A stretch of 64,000 nt of DNA, taken from NCBI GenBank assembly GCA_963848335.1, contig CAWKDD010000003.1, positions 1,116,001 to 1,180,000 on the forward strand, read 5' to 3'. The position numbers were made by a program, and so were the translations under genes. Within the stretch, counting starts at the first letter, position 1, and every line of letters starts with the position of its first letter. The notes under the pieces are model-generated. The model was not told the DNA's origin, did no database searches, and was given only the letters and a program-made list of their open reading frames with translations. Source of the stretch: Chersky-840 sp963848335 (GTDB lineage: Bacteria > Actinomycetota > Acidimicrobiia > Acidimicrobiales > UBA8190). Below are positions 26,028 through 35,163 of the stretch, one piece after another.

Positions 26028-26678
26028 TCAGATGGCGCGTTCTGAGGACGCGGACCTCTGAGGACGGCGGTGGCGCAGCTGGTCGAGCAGGGACTGCTCG
26101 TCAGGACCGAGACGTTCGGCGGCCCGGTTCTGGGGTCGGCGGGGCTCTTGGAGACGGTCTGTGAGAAGCGAGAGATTGTGCTGGGCTGCGTCGAGCTGGT
26201 TCTGGAGAAGATCGCGTTCCGCGGCGATGGCCTCGGCCTCGGCATTGGCGCGTGCGACATCTCGCTGGAGAGCGGCATTGCGTGCCTCGAGTTGCTCCAG
26301 GCGCCGGCGCGCCCACGATGCCGACTCCGACGTGTCCGTGGGCGTGGCCGCCACCCGCGTCACCTGCGCGAGCAGTGCCGCCGCCAGCTCGTCATAGTCC
26401 ATGGGACCATCGCCGTTGGTGCTCATGCCCGCGTCGGTCCCTCGCAATTTGGCCGCTCCACTGTGCGAGATCCGGTATGTGCGCTTGCCCTTGATCTGTC
26501 GCGTCAACAAGTCGCCCTTGGCCATGGCGGCAACCACTTGGGTGAAGCCAGCGTCGGTCCCCTCGTAGCCGATGGCCTTCTTCAGAACCGATGTCGCCTT
26601 TCCGCTGGCATCTTCTACCGCACCGTGGGTCGAAAGGTATTCGACGATCCGATTACGAACACTCTGATCTCGTGCCAC
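26028..26678 (-). CDS. winged-helix plus coiled-coil protein of unknown function
   Basis: 216 aa from GTG 26678, chosen because GGGAGG stands just before it; the frame upstream is open but unlike protein. Residues about 5-75 look like a winged helix (RNRIVEYLSTHGAV, then TYRISHSGAAKLRG). Residues about 120-190 form a heptad-rich coiled coil (RRLEQLEARNAALQRDVARA, then ERDLLQNQL). The basic tail is Arg/Gln rich. It could be a DNA-binding structural or regulatory protein. I do not recognise the family. Confidence 0.62.
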   Translation of the reverse strand: MARDQSVRNRIVEYLSTHGAVEDASGKATSVLKKAIGYEGTDAGFTQVVAAMAKGDLLTRQIKGKRTYRISHSGAAKLRGTDAGMSTNGDGPMDYDELAAALLAQVTRVAATPTDTSESASWARRRLEQLEARNAALQRDVARANAEAEAIAAERDLLQNQLDAAQHNLSLLTDRLQEPRRPQNRAAERLGPDEQSLLDQLRHRRPQRSASSERAI

Positions 26679-27182
26679 AGAGGACCTCCCAGAAAAGACG
26701 GGCGCGACGGAACGAAATGTCGATCTGTAAACGAGATCGGCCACAAGCCCCGCAAGTAGGTTACCACTTGTCACTAAGCCCGTTGGTAGCGACGGTGTTA
26801 CAGCACGTGACAGCCCGCATATGGGTGCGCGACGTGCCAACGACCACGTTTCTCACTGAATTCACAGCCTTACTGGATTGATTGATCTTCACGTTCTCAA
26901 GGTCTTCACAGGCCGAGGTCGTCACAGGCCCCGGTCCACACAGGAGTCGCCGCACCGGGACACACCCGTCCGAGATGGACCATGCCCGGCACAACAATCA
27001 ACCAAACATGTCTCTTCTTCTTGGCTCCTTGTTTGCCTCGACCTCGAGAACGGGGCCTGCCACCAGGGCGAAGCCGGGGGGCGAGCCCAGAGACGACCCG
27101 CCGGGCCTTCTCGGTGCCGGGGCGCCCGGGGCAAGACCCATTTGCCGCTCCGGCCGGACTCCACCTACCGTGACCACGGAAA
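26679..27182. other. 504-nt divergent intergenic region, locally AT-richer
   Basis: Lies between the divergent winged-helix gene and the copper amine oxidase. About 26740-26900 is visibly poorer in G+C than the surroundings (for example TTACTGGATTGATTGATC), consistent with promoter DNA or transferred sequence. Short open frames on both strands have no recognisable domain and atypical composition, and I do not call them. No clear palindrome or RNA element was found. Confidence 0.35.
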
Positions 27183-29150
27183 ATGAACCCCGGACACGGC
27201 GAACCGCCGGAGATGGACTTTCAGAGGGAGATCGTGGCGCAAGCGGTGTCCTCGACGCAGGTGGAGCATCCGCTCTCAGCCTTGACCGTCGGCGAGATCG
27301 CCGCGGCGGTGGCGCTCGTACAGGCCGACCCCATCTTCACTGATACGACCCGGTTCGCCTACGTGGGGCTGGTCGAACCCACCAGGGAACAGCTGCGCGC
27401 CTGGTCCCCGGGGCACCCCTTCGAGCGACGGGTGCGTCTCACCCTGGTCACCGGGCCCGAGGCCAACGTCGTCGAGGCCGTGGCGACGCCCGCCACGGGA
27501 GAGCTCTCGCTGGCCGACGTCCCCGGCGTCAGGCCCGGGCTGTTGTTCGAAGAGTCCTTCGCCGCCATCGTGGCCGTGGTTGAGAACGACCAGTGGCAGG
27601 CCGCCATGCGCAAGCGCGGCATCGAGGACTTCACGACCGTGCAGATCGACCCGTGGCCGTCGGGTTCCTTCGGGGTGTCCCACGAAGAGGGACGACGGAT
27701 CTGTCGATGTCTGACCTACGTGCGCCACACCCCCGAGGACAACGGGTACGCCCACCCCGTCGAGGGAGTCGTCGTCTTCGTCGACATGGCACGCGGAGAG
27801 GTGCTCGAGGTCATCGACACCGGAGTCGTGCCCGTTCCGACCGAGTGCAGCAACTACTACGCCGAATGCAGCCCGCAGCGTCAGGACCTCAAGCCCGTCG
27901 AGATCTCCCAGCCCGAGGGACCGAGCTTCTCGGTGGACGGCAACCATGTCCGCTGGCAGAAGTGGTCGCTACGGGTGTCGATGGACTCGGTCGAGGGCCT
28001 GGTGCTCCACGAGATCGGCTACGAGGACCAAGGCCGCGTCCGTCCCATTCTCTTCCGGGCCTCGGTCAGCGAGATGGTGGTTCCGTACGGGGACCCCGGC
28101 CCCATGCACGGGTGGAAGAACGCCTTCGACGCCGGTGAATGGGGACTGGGGAGGATGTCGAGCTCCCTCACCCTGGGATGTGACTGTCTGGGTGTCATCC
28201 ACTACTTCGACGCCGTCTTCTGCTCCGAGCGCGGGCACCCCTATGTCGTGCCCAACGCCGTCTGCATGCACGAGGAGGACTACGGGATCCTCTGGAAGCA
28301 CAACGACCCGCGCGGAGGACGGAACGAGGTACGGCGATCGCGTCGGCTGGTGGTCAGCTCCATCGCCACCGTCGGCAATTACGACTACGGGTTCTTCTGG
28401 TACTTCTACCTCGACGGAACGATCCAATTCGAAGTGAAGCTCACCGGCATCATGTCGACGATGGCGGTAGCACCCGGGGATCCTCCCCCCTTCGCCTCGA
28501 TGATCGCTCCTCAACTCGCCGCACCCTTTCACCAACACCTGTTCAACATGCGGCTCGACGCCGAGATCGACGGGCCCAGGAACTCGGTGTACGAGGTGGA
28601 CAACCGTCCCCTGCCACCGGGCCCGGACAATCCCTGGGCCAACGCCTTCGCCCCGGTGTCGACGCTGCTCGAGACCGAGAGCAGTGCGCGCCGGCTGGTG
28701 GACCCGTCGACCAGCCGGGTCTGGAAGATCGTCAACCCGCATTCGGAGAACCGCCTGGGTATTCCCGTCGCCTACAAGCTCGTCCCCGGATCGACGCCCA
28801 CGCTGCTCGCCGACCCGAACTCGAGCGTGGCCAAGCGGGCCGGCTTCGCCACGCGCAATTTGTGGGTCACCCCCTACGCTCCCAAGGAGCGGCGCGCCGC
28901 GGGTGAGTACCCCAACCAGCACGCGGGCGGGGACGGGCTCCCCAAATGGACCGCCGCCGACCGGCCCGTCGTCGACACCGACGTCGTCGTCTGGTACACC
29001 TTCGGCGTCACCCATGTGCCGCGGCCCGAGGACTGGCCCGTGATGCCCGTGGAGTACGCGGGGTTCATGTTGATACCGGTGGGGTTCTTCCCCCGGAACC
29101 CCGCGCTCGACGTCCCCCCCTCGCCGGGGGCGGCCTGCCACACCGATTAG
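27183..29150 (+). CDS. copper-containing primary amine oxidase
   Basis: 655 aa, full length for bacterial CuAO. The topaquinone precursor tyrosine is in VGNYDYGF (consensus N-Y-D/E-Y). The catalytic base Asp is in HYFDAVFC. Copper ligands are HQH in FHQHLFNMRLD and the later His in GVTHVPRPEDWP. It oxidatively deaminates primary amines to aldehydes, releasing NH3 and H2O2, and makes its own TPQ from Tyr. No signal peptide is seen, so it may be cytoplasmic. The ribosome site at ATG 27183 is weak; ATG 27213 is an alternative. Confidence 0.92.
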   Translation: MNPGHGEPPEMDFQREIVAQAVSSTQVEHPLSALTVGEIAAAVALVQADPIFTDTTRFAYVGLVEPTREQLRAWSPGHPFERRVRLTLVTGPEANVVEAVATPATGELSLADVPGVRPGLLFEESFAAIVAVVENDQWQAAMRKRGIEDFTTVQIDPWPSGSFGVSHEEGRRICRCLTYVRHTPEDNGYAHPVEGVVVFVDMARGEVLEVIDTGVVPVPTECSNYYAECSPQRQDLKPVEISQPEGPSFSVDGNHVRWQKWSLRVSMDSVEGLVLHEIGYEDQGRVRPILFRASVSEMVVPYGDPGPMHGWKNAFDAGEWGLGRMSSSLTLGCDCLGVIHYFDAVFCSERGHPYVVPNAVCMHEEDYGILWKHNDPRGGRNEVRRSRRLVVSSIATVGNYDYGFFWYFYLDGTIQFEVKLTGIMSTMAVAPGDPPPFASMIAPQLAAPFHQHLFNMRLDAEIDGPRNSVYEVDNRPLPPGPDNPWANAFAPVSTLLETESSARRLVDPSTSRVWKIVNPHSENRLGIPVAYKLVPGSTPTLLADPNSSVAKRAGFATRNLWVTPYAPKERRAAGEYPNQHAGGDGLPKWTAADRPVVDTDVVVWYTFGVTHVPRPEDWPVMPVEYAGFMLIPVGFFPRNPALDVPPSPGAACHTD

Positions 29151-29160
29151 CGGTGCGGCG

Positions 29161-30033
29161 TCAGCCGGCCAAGGCCGCCGACCGCCCCGCCTCGATCCGC
29201 CCGTCGACCCATGTCCCCACCGCGGCCACGACCGCGGTGGCCGTGGCGCGCAGCACGGAAAGATCGACGGGGAGCACTCGGACCTGGCCGCTTTGGGGCC
29301 AGACCCCGACGACCCGGCACGGCGCCGCTTGCGCATCCCGGACCAGCGCGGCCACCAATCCCGGGTAGCCGAGCTCGACGCGCCAATCCGGCTGGCATCG
29401 CCCCGAGCCGACGACCAACAACGCCGGGCGGCGCTGCCCGAGGACGCGCACCTCGGCACGACCTTTCAACGCCAGCTGTGCCCCGCCCGGGCACTGCCAC
29501 CAGTCGTCACGGCCCCCGATCACCGGAAGCCTGGGGATCCTGGACCAATCCACCGCCGTCACCAGCTGCGTCGCCCAGGTGACGGCCTCGGCGACCACCA
29601 CCGCCCGCCCACCACGGGGCAACCCCGCGTACCACTGCGCCCACCACGGCGCCCGAACACCGGGGACGGCCTCCCCCGACACGTCCTCGAGCCCGCCCGC
29701 CAGCACCTCGGCCACGGCCACGGCAGGAGACGGGGACAATCCCCGCACACATCGGTTCACCGCGGCCACGCCCACGGCGCGGCGACACAAGCGCGGCGAG
29801 GGGACGAAGGTGTCGTCGCTCGACATGCACCGGTCGGGGTGACGTTGGGCCACGAGGACCTGGAACGCATCGAGGTGCAGGCGCGCACCGGCGGGGAGAT
29901 CCTCGCTCAGCGCCTGCAGGTCATCGGCGAGATCGGCACGGAGACGTGCCAGCTCGGTGGCCGGCGTCTCTTCGCCGGGCGCCGACACCAGCGCGTCGGT
30001 CAGCCACGCCACCCGGGACGAGCACGCCGTCAT
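29161..30033 (-). CDS. hypothetical protein, possible degenerate PD-(D/E)XK partner
   Basis: 290 aa from ATG 30033, which overlaps the stop of the upstream nuclease gene (ATGA), so the two are co-translated. The C-terminal half has the strand-turn-strand layout of RecB-like nucleases (LALKGRAEVRVLG, then PALLVVGSGR, then WRVELGYPGLVAAL), but the D and E-x-K positions are not acidic/lysine: VVGSGR replaces the usual hDhKTG. I infer a catalytically dead relative of its neighbour; this rests on pattern reading only. The function is unknown. Confidence 0.6.
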   Translation of the reverse strand: MTACSSRVAWLTDALVSAPGEETPATELARLRADLADDLQALSEDLPAGARLHLDAFQVLVAQRHPDRCMSSDDTFVPSPRLCRRAVGVAAVNRCVRGLSPSPAVAVAEVLAGGLEDVSGEAVPGVRAPWWAQWYAGLPRGGRAVVVAEAVTWATQLVTAVDWSRIPRLPVIGGRDDWWQCPGGAQLALKGRAEVRVLGQRRPALLVVGSGRCQPDWRVELGYPGLVAALVRDAQAAPCRVVGVWPQSGQVRVLPVDLSVLRATATAVVAAVGTWVDGRIEAGRSAALAG

Positions 30034-31034
30034 GCCGTGGGGTCCAGATCGGCGAGGGAATCGAGCACCCGCGGCACATCGGTGCCGGCGCGTTGGCGCC
30101 CCGGCGCGCACTCCCGAAGTCCGGCACACCAGGCACAGAGATGGTTCGGCGTGCGATTCGGCTCCGCTCCGGCTGCCAGCCGACACAACCGCAACGCTCC
30201 GTCGAGCACCCGGGCCAGGGCGTGCACGAGCGTGTCCTCGTCGACTCGCTCCGCGTCGAGCTCACCGGTGGCGCTGTAGTACGTGGCGATCCGGAACGGA
30301 GGGGCGCCACTGCGCAGGGCCTCGAGCAGCGCATAGAAATGGAGGTCCCCACGGTGCTCGATGCGGCGTGTGCCTGACTTGAGCTCCACCAGGCACACCG
30401 AGGCGTGGTCCTGAGCGGGAGTGCCGAGCACGAGGTCCACCACTCCGGCCAGCACGACCCGCCCGCCACACAGCGGGACCTCGAGGCGCTCCTGGGTCCG
30501 GGGCAGCCACGCCCGGCTCAATGCCGGCCAGCGCCCCGCCACGAGAGCACCGTGCTCGGCCACCTCCTCCATCACCCGGCGGCGCTGGGTGGCGGGCAGC
30601 CCCGCCACGAAAGAGACGACGCCGTCGCGATCGCCCTCCACCTCCAATGCGGCGAGGGCGTCGTTCCAGGGGTCCTCGACGAGCCCCGTGGTGACCCACT
30701 GCCGGAACAGGGCGTCGACCAGGCTCCCCCGGGCCAGCTCCACCGTCACCACCCGGGGTGCCCCCCGCCGGGCCACGAGGTGGGCCTCACACAGCAGGAC
30801 CTGGCTGAGTGACTCCTTGTTCACCCGCACCAGCTCCACCTCGGCGGGCAGCGCTCGGACCGCTGCGGCCAGGCCGTCCTCGAGCCAATCGCGCAGCCCG
30901 CCCGCCAGACCCGGGTCGACGACGGGTCGGGGGACGCCGTCGCCGCGCAGACGGCGCAGCAGCTCGTCTCCCTCGATGACTCCTGTGGACGCCCTCTGCT
31001 TTTCCCCTCCCGGCACGGACCCACATTGCACCAC
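30030..31034 (-). CDS. Fe-S cluster PD-(D/E)XK nuclease, Cas4/AddB-like
   Basis: 334 aa. The nuclease core shows D200 (GVVDLVLG), E217-x-K219 (CLVELKSG) and the helical DLHFYALLEA that follows in RecB-type enzymes. One Cys near the N-terminus (C82, in SLSQVLLCEAHL) and a C-x2-C-x5-C group (C300, C303, C309) near the end reproduce the four-cysteine 4Fe-4S arrangement of Cas4 and AddB. No helicase, recombination or cas genes adjoin. It may process DNA ends together with the overlapping downstream protein. Start GTG 31034 is uncertain. Confidence 0.75.
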   Translation of the reverse strand: MVQCGSVPGGEKQRASTGVIEGDELLRRLRGDGVPRPVVDPGLAGGLRDWLEDGLAAAVRALPAEVELVRVNKESLSQVLLCEAHLVARRGAPRVVTVELARGSLVDALFRQWVTTGLVEDPWNDALAALEVEGDRDGVVSFVAGLPATQRRRVMEEVAEHGALVAGRWPALSRAWLPRTQERLEVPLCGGRVVLAGVVDLVLGTPAQDHASVCLVELKSGTRRIEHRGDLHFYALLEALRSGAPPFRIATYYSATGELDAERVDEDTLVHALARVLDGALRLCRLAAGAEPNRTPNHLCAWCAGLRECAPGRQRAGTDVPRVLDSLADLDPTA

Positions 31035-31185
31035 GGGTGTGTCGAGACCTCGGACCGTCCCTGGCCCCGAAAATCCAGGTTGGCGCCGGGCTGAGGTGAG
31101 GCACCCCGGTAACCTGGGATCTCATGGACGTCACGGGCACGGGGGTGGCCCCAGGCACCGCTGCGGACACGTCGGAGCTCCCGGC

Positions 31186-31377
31186 GTGAGCGCCGCCTTC
31201 GACGTGGTCTTCGGGTTGTTCGTGCTGGCCATCGTGGCCCTGGCCGTCGTGGCCGTGCGGTGGGGGGTCCGGCGTGACCGCCTCGCCCGGGCCAACCGGG
31301 CCGAGCACCAGGAGGCGGGCAAGGCCTCCAACGGGGTCCCGTCCCCGCCCGGGACGACCCCGGACCGCCGCCCATGA
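31186..31377 (+). CDS. small single-pass membrane protein
   Basis: 63 aa. One strong transmembrane helix (VVFGLFVLAIVALAVVAVRW) sits near the N-terminus, followed by a basic, then polar tail. It starts at GTG 31186 and its TGA overlaps the ATG of the patatin gene (ATGA), so translation is probably coupled. Function is unknown; it might anchor or regulate the patatin protein. Confidence 0.6.
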   Translation: MSAAFDVVFGLFVLAIVALAVVAVRWGVRRDRLARANRAEHQEAGKASNGVPSPPGTTPDRRP

Positions 31378-32422
31378 CCACCGCGGGCCCGGTGCTCCCC
31401 GGGGGCGTGTTCATGGGGCCGGGCGGGGCCCGGCGCCTGGCAGGACCGGGGAACTCGCGCAAGTGGCTGGCGCGCTACCGCCGCGCCCGCGTCCTGCGCC
31501 GGCGCGTCCGCACCGCGTTCGTCTTCGCCGGCGGGGGGCGCGTGGCTCGGCCCAGATCGGCATGCTCCAGGCCCTCGTGGCCCGGGGCATCACCGCCGAC
31601 GCCGTCTACGGCGCCTCGGTGGGGGCCATCAACGCCGCGGGCTACTGCGGGCAGCCGACGGCCGCCGGCATCGACAAGCTGGCCGAGCGCTGGCGCAGCA
31701 TCACGCGCGAAGACGTGTTCCCCCAAGGCCGGTTCCCGACACCGTGGCGGTTCTTCCAACAGCGCGAGTCGGTCCACCCCAACTCCGGCCTGCGCAAGAT
31801 CATCGAGTCGGGCATCGTCTTCGAACGTCTCGAGGACAGCCCGATCCCGCTGGAGGTCGTGGCCACCTCCCTCACCGACGGGCGCATGCGGTGGTTCTCC
31901 TCAGGGCCGGCGGTGGAGCGCATCCAGGCCTCGGCGGCCCTCCCCGCCCTCCTGCCGCCCGTCCACATCGACGGCGAGGCCTTCATCGACGGCGGCGTCG
32001 TCGACAACGTGCCCATCGGCAGGGCCATCGCCCAGGGTGCCGAGCGGGTATTCGTCTTGTTGTGCGGTCCCCTCCACTACACGCCGCACCGATACCGGCG
32101 ACCCATCGAAGGCGTCTTGACAGCGTTCTTCATCGCCGTGCACGCCCGCTTCGCCCGTGAGCTCGAACACCTGCCCGAGGGGGTCGAGGTGGTGGTGATC
32201 ACCGTCGACACCGAACCCGTGTCGCGCTACGACGACTTCTCGGCCACCGACACCCTGATCGCCGCGGGCCGCGCCAACGCCAACATCGTCCTGGACTTCT
32301 GGGAGAGCGGAGGCATCGGGGACACCTTCGGCCCCAGGCCCGCCCCCACCGAGATGGCCGAGGACGACAGCCCGGCCACGGAGATGGCCGACCTGACCGG
32401 CCCCCGGGACGAGGCCGTGTAG
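31374..32422 (+). CDS. patatin-like phospholipase (frameshifted)
   Basis: About 349 aa after correction. The oxyanion loop FAGGGARGSAQIG and nucleophile elbow GASVGA (G-x-S-x-G) flank a one-base gap in a run of six G at 31533-31538; seven G would restore the frame. The catalytic Asp is in DGGVVDN (D-G-G). These proteins hydrolyse acyl ester bonds of lipids with a Ser-Asp dyad. Homopolymer contraction strongly suggests a sequencing error. Follows a small membrane protein with 4-nt overlap. Confidence 0.82.
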
Positions 32423-32475
32423 AGATCCCCGAGGGGACAGATTCTCGAGGAACAGGTCCCCGACAGACAGGCCTG

Positions 32476-32676
32476 TCAGCGACGGGGCGGCTCGTCGTCC
32501 CTGGGAGGGGCCACGTGCCAGCCGGCCGAGGACACCTTCCGGGGCTCGTAGAACACACACCCCTCGGGACAGGCGAAGGGCAGGGCCTGGTTGGCCTCCA
32601 CCCGACAACGCTCGAGCTTGTCGCCGCGCGCCGTCGTCTGCATGATGTAGTGCCGACAGTCGCTGTTCACGGCCAT
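32476..32676 (-). CDS. conserved small cysteine-containing protein
   Basis: 66 aa from ATG 32676. Four cysteines (SDCRHY, LERCRV, FACPEGCVF) are arranged like a small zinc or Fe-S site. I recall similar short proteins (pattern S-D-C-R-H-Y, then C-P-E-G-C) in other actinobacteria, but cannot verify this. It lies convergent to the patatin gene and divergent from the Nudix gene. No function can be assigned. Confidence 0.6.
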   Translation of the reverse strand: MAVNSDCRHYIMQTTARGDKLERCRVEANQALPFACPEGCVFYEPRKVSSAGWHVAPPRDDEPPRR

Positions 32677-32745
32677 GGTCCATTGTGGCGTACAGCGGCA
32701 CCCAAGGGGGTCCGCGCCGCGGGGGCGCTCGGCTAGCGTCAGGCC

Positions 32746-33444
32746 GTGGACGATCCCGTTTCCACGCGGCAACTGCTCAGGTGGAGCGAGAGCCTGGCCG
32801 CCATCGCACGCACCGGGCTGGGATTCACCGAGAGCCTCTACGAGCGGGAGCGCTTCGAGGAGGTCCTGCGCGTGGCCGCCGACATCGGCGTGGCCGCCCG
32901 CGAAGGGGCGAAGGGGGTCGAGGACGCCGACGAGCTCGTCGAAGAATGGCTCCGGGCCGTCGGCCAGGGAGTGCCCGGGTACGTCACCCCGAAGGTCGCC
33001 GTGGGCGCGGCCGTCGGCAACGACGACGGCGAGCTGCTCCTGGTCAAGCGGGCCGACTCCGGGGTGTGGCTCTACCCCACCGGCTGGGCGGACGTCGGCT
33101 ACTCGGCCGCCGAGGTCGTGGTGAAGGAGGTCCTCGAGGAGACCGGGATCGAGGCCGAGCCGCTGCGCCTCATCGCCGTGCTCGACGGATTGCGCCTCGG
33201 CTTCACGCGCGTGCCGCTGTACTCACTGGTCTTCCACTGCAAGGCCGTGGGTGGCAGCTTGCGGGCCCACCCGCTCGAGTGCGCCGACGTGGGGTGGTTC
33301 GCCGCCGACGCGCTGCCCCAGCCTCTGGCCGGAGCCGAACGGTGGGGCCCTCACGTGTTCGCGGCCCTGCGGGGCGAACATCTCGACGTGCTCTTCGACC
33401 GGCCCCGCCGGCCCATGTGGCGCGGCGAGGCGCCCGCCAGCTGA
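32746..33444 (+). CDS. Nudix hydrolase with Nudix_N domain
   Basis: 232 aa. The N-terminal ~65 residues (LLRWSESLAAIARTGLGF, then YERERFEEVLRVA) match the Nudix_N helical region of MutT-like nucleoside-diphosphate-X hydrolases. The Nudix helix is KEVLEETGI, with GWADVGYSAAE before it. The box is slightly degenerate: the first conserved Glu is displaced. It likely hydrolyses ADP-ribose or CDP-choline-type substrates. The start is GTG 32746; divergent from the small cysteine protein and convergent with the response regulator. Confidence 0.83.
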   Translation: MDDPVSTRQLLRWSESLAAIARTGLGFTESLYERERFEEVLRVAADIGVAAREGAKGVEDADELVEEWLRAVGQGVPGYVTPKVAVGAAVGNDDGELLLVKRADSGVWLYPTGWADVGYSAAEVVVKEVLEETGIEAEPLRLIAVLDGLRLGFTRVPLYSLVFHCKAVGGSLRAHPLECADVGWFAADALPQPLAGAERWGPHVFAALRGEHLDVLFDRPRRPMWRGEAPAS

Positions 33445-33455
33445 GTCCGCCCGCC

Positions 33456-34256
33456 TCAGGGGTCGTCGTGCTCGGGCTCGCCGCGGCCCTCGGTGTCGAA
33501 CCGGAACCCCACTCCGCGCACCGTCACCAGGTAGTGGGGACGGGCGGGGTTGCGCTCGAGCTTGACGCGCAACCGCCGCACATGGGTGTCGAGGGTGCGC
33601 GTGTCGGCCAGGTCCCGTCCCGTCCACAGCCGGTCGATGAGCTCGTCGCGGGTGCGCACCTGTCCGGGGGGCGACAACAACAACGCCAGCAGGTCGAACT
33701 CCCGGCGCGACAGGTGCACGGGCCGGCCCCCCGTGGTGACGACGCGCCGGGCGAAGTCGACGCGCACCGGCCCCGCGCTCACCACGTCGGATCGTGACGA
33801 CGCCGGGGCGGGGGCGGGGGCCGGGGGCGGCAACGGGACCGGCGGCGGTGACACCCGCCGGAGCACGGCCTGGATACGGGCCACGAGCTCGCGCAACCGG
33901 TAGGGCTTGGTGACGTAGTCGGCGGCGCCGAGCTCCAGGCCCAGCACGACGTCGATCTCGGTGTTGAGCGCGCTCACCATGATGACGGGCACGGGAGCGA
34001 TGTCGCGCATGCGCCGGCACACCTCGGTACCGGCCATGCCCGGCAGGAGCACGTCCAACAAGACCAGGTCGGGCAGACGGGCGGCGAATCGTCGCAGGCC
34101 GTCGGTGCCGTCGGAGGCCAGCTCGACCTCGTAACCCTCCATGGACAGGCCCGAATGCAGCGCCTCGCGGTAGGACTCGTCGTCCTCCACGATGAGGATG
34201 CGGACCCGCCCGCCGGCCTCGCGGTGCTCGATCCGTGCCGTGACGGCCTCGCTCAC
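33456..34256 (-). CDS. OmpR/PhoB-family response regulator of the pst operon
   Basis: 266 aa. The receiver domain has acidic pocket EDD, phosphoacceptor D68 (VLLDVLLPG), switch Ser (VSAL) and K in YVTKPY. A Pro/Ala-rich linker joins a C-terminal winged helix (LSRREFDLLALLL, then DTHVRRLRVKL). GTG 34256 overlaps the pstA stop (GTGA). Being the last gene of a phosphate-transport operon with a PHO-box array upstream, it is probably the RegX3/PhoB-like regulator of phosphate starvation. No sensor kinase or phoU lies nearby. Confidence 0.88.
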   Translation of the reverse strand: MSEAVTARIEHREAGGRVRILIVEDDESYREALHSGLSMEGYEVELASDGTDGLRRFAARLPDLVLLDVLLPGMAGTEVCRRMRDIAPVPVIMVSALNTEIDVVLGLELGAADYVTKPYRLRELVARIQAVLRRVSPPPVPLPPPAPAPAPASSRSDVVSAGPVRVDFARRVVTTGGRPVHLSRREFDLLALLLSPPGQVRTRDELIDRLWTGRDLADTRTLDTHVRRLRVKLERNPARPHYLVTVRGVGFRFDTEGRGEPEHDDP

Positions 34257-35161
34257 CCTTTGGCCTTGCCCACGTGCTGGGGGCGGTCCGGGGAGTGTCG
34301 CTGAGTGGTCATCACGACCACCCGGGCCACGACGATGAGCACGAGCACGAGCACGATGAGCATCAGCGCGGCGGCATCGGCGCGCTGATGGAGGAAGGCG
34401 CTGGGCTGGTTGTAGTCGGTGAGCACGTTGTAGGTCAGGAACCCGGCGGGGGAGTCGTGCAACCCGAAGGTGGGAGACTTCTCGTTGTACCCCACGGTGA
34501 GCAATAGCGGGGCGGTCTCCCCCACCGAGATGGCCGCCGCGATGATGAGCCCGGTGGCGATGCCGGGCAGGGCGGGGCGCAGGACCAGCTTGCGCAGCAT
34601 GTAGCCACTGCGCATCCCGAGCGCCTCGCCCCCCTCGCGATAAGAAGTGGGCACGGTGCGCAACGCCACCTCGGTCGTCTTGATGACATAGGGCACGACG
34701 AGGACCGACACCACGATGATCCCGGCGTAGATCGAGTACTTCCAGTCCAGGGCGTCGACCAGAGCCACCAGGCCGACGTAGCCGAGGACGATGGAGGGCA
34801 CCCCGGCCAGCACCTCCGACGCCCCCCGCAGCAGCTGGGAACGGCCCTCGCGGGCGTACTCGGCGAGATAGACGCCACCGGCCATGCCGATGAGGCCGGC
34901 CAGGATCAGCACGCCCAGCGTGATGACGAAGGTGCCTTCGATCGAGTTGAGCAGACCACCTCCGTTGCCGACGGGGTAGGTGGTGAGGAAGCTGAGGCGG
35001 AAGTGCGCCAGCCCCCTGCCGGCCACGCCCACCAGGATGGACACGACCGGGATGACCACCAGGGCCAGTGCCACGGCGCACAGCACCCAGGTGAAGCGGT
35101 TGCGCGACCGGCGACGGGTGAGACCGGCGGGCCGGGCGGGGGCCTCGGCGGTGAGGGCCAT
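34253..35161 (-). CDS. pstA: phosphate ABC transporter permease PstA
   Basis: 302 aa, six predicted membrane helices, with the inner-membrane EAA-type loop ALGMRSGYMLRKLVLRPALPG and the typical VGETAPLLLT segment. Forms the membrane channel with PstC. ATG 35161 lies 2 nt after the pstC stop, with a GGGGAGGGGG ribosome site inside pstC. The C-terminus overlaps the response-regulator start. Confidence 0.93.
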   Translation of the reverse strand: MALTAEAPARPAGLTRRRSRNRFTWVLCAVALALVVIPVVSILVGVAGRGLAHFRLSFLTTYPVGNGGGLLNSIEGTFVITLGVLILAGLIGMAGGVYLAEYAREGRSQLLRGASEVLAGVPSIVLGYVGLVALVDALDWKYSIYAGIIVVSVLVVPYVIKTTEVALRTVPTSYREGGEALGMRSGYMLRKLVLRPALPGIATGLIIAAAISVGETAPLLLTVGYNEKSPTFGLHDSPAGFLTYNVLTDYNQPSAFLHQRADAAALMLIVLVLVLIVVARVVVMTTQRHSPDRPQHVGKAKG

Positions 35162-35163
35162 GG

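Noticed and set aside
26882..27343. Small plus-strand frames before the amine oxidase
   Set aside because: No domain, skewed composition, and overlap with the well-supported amine oxidase start.
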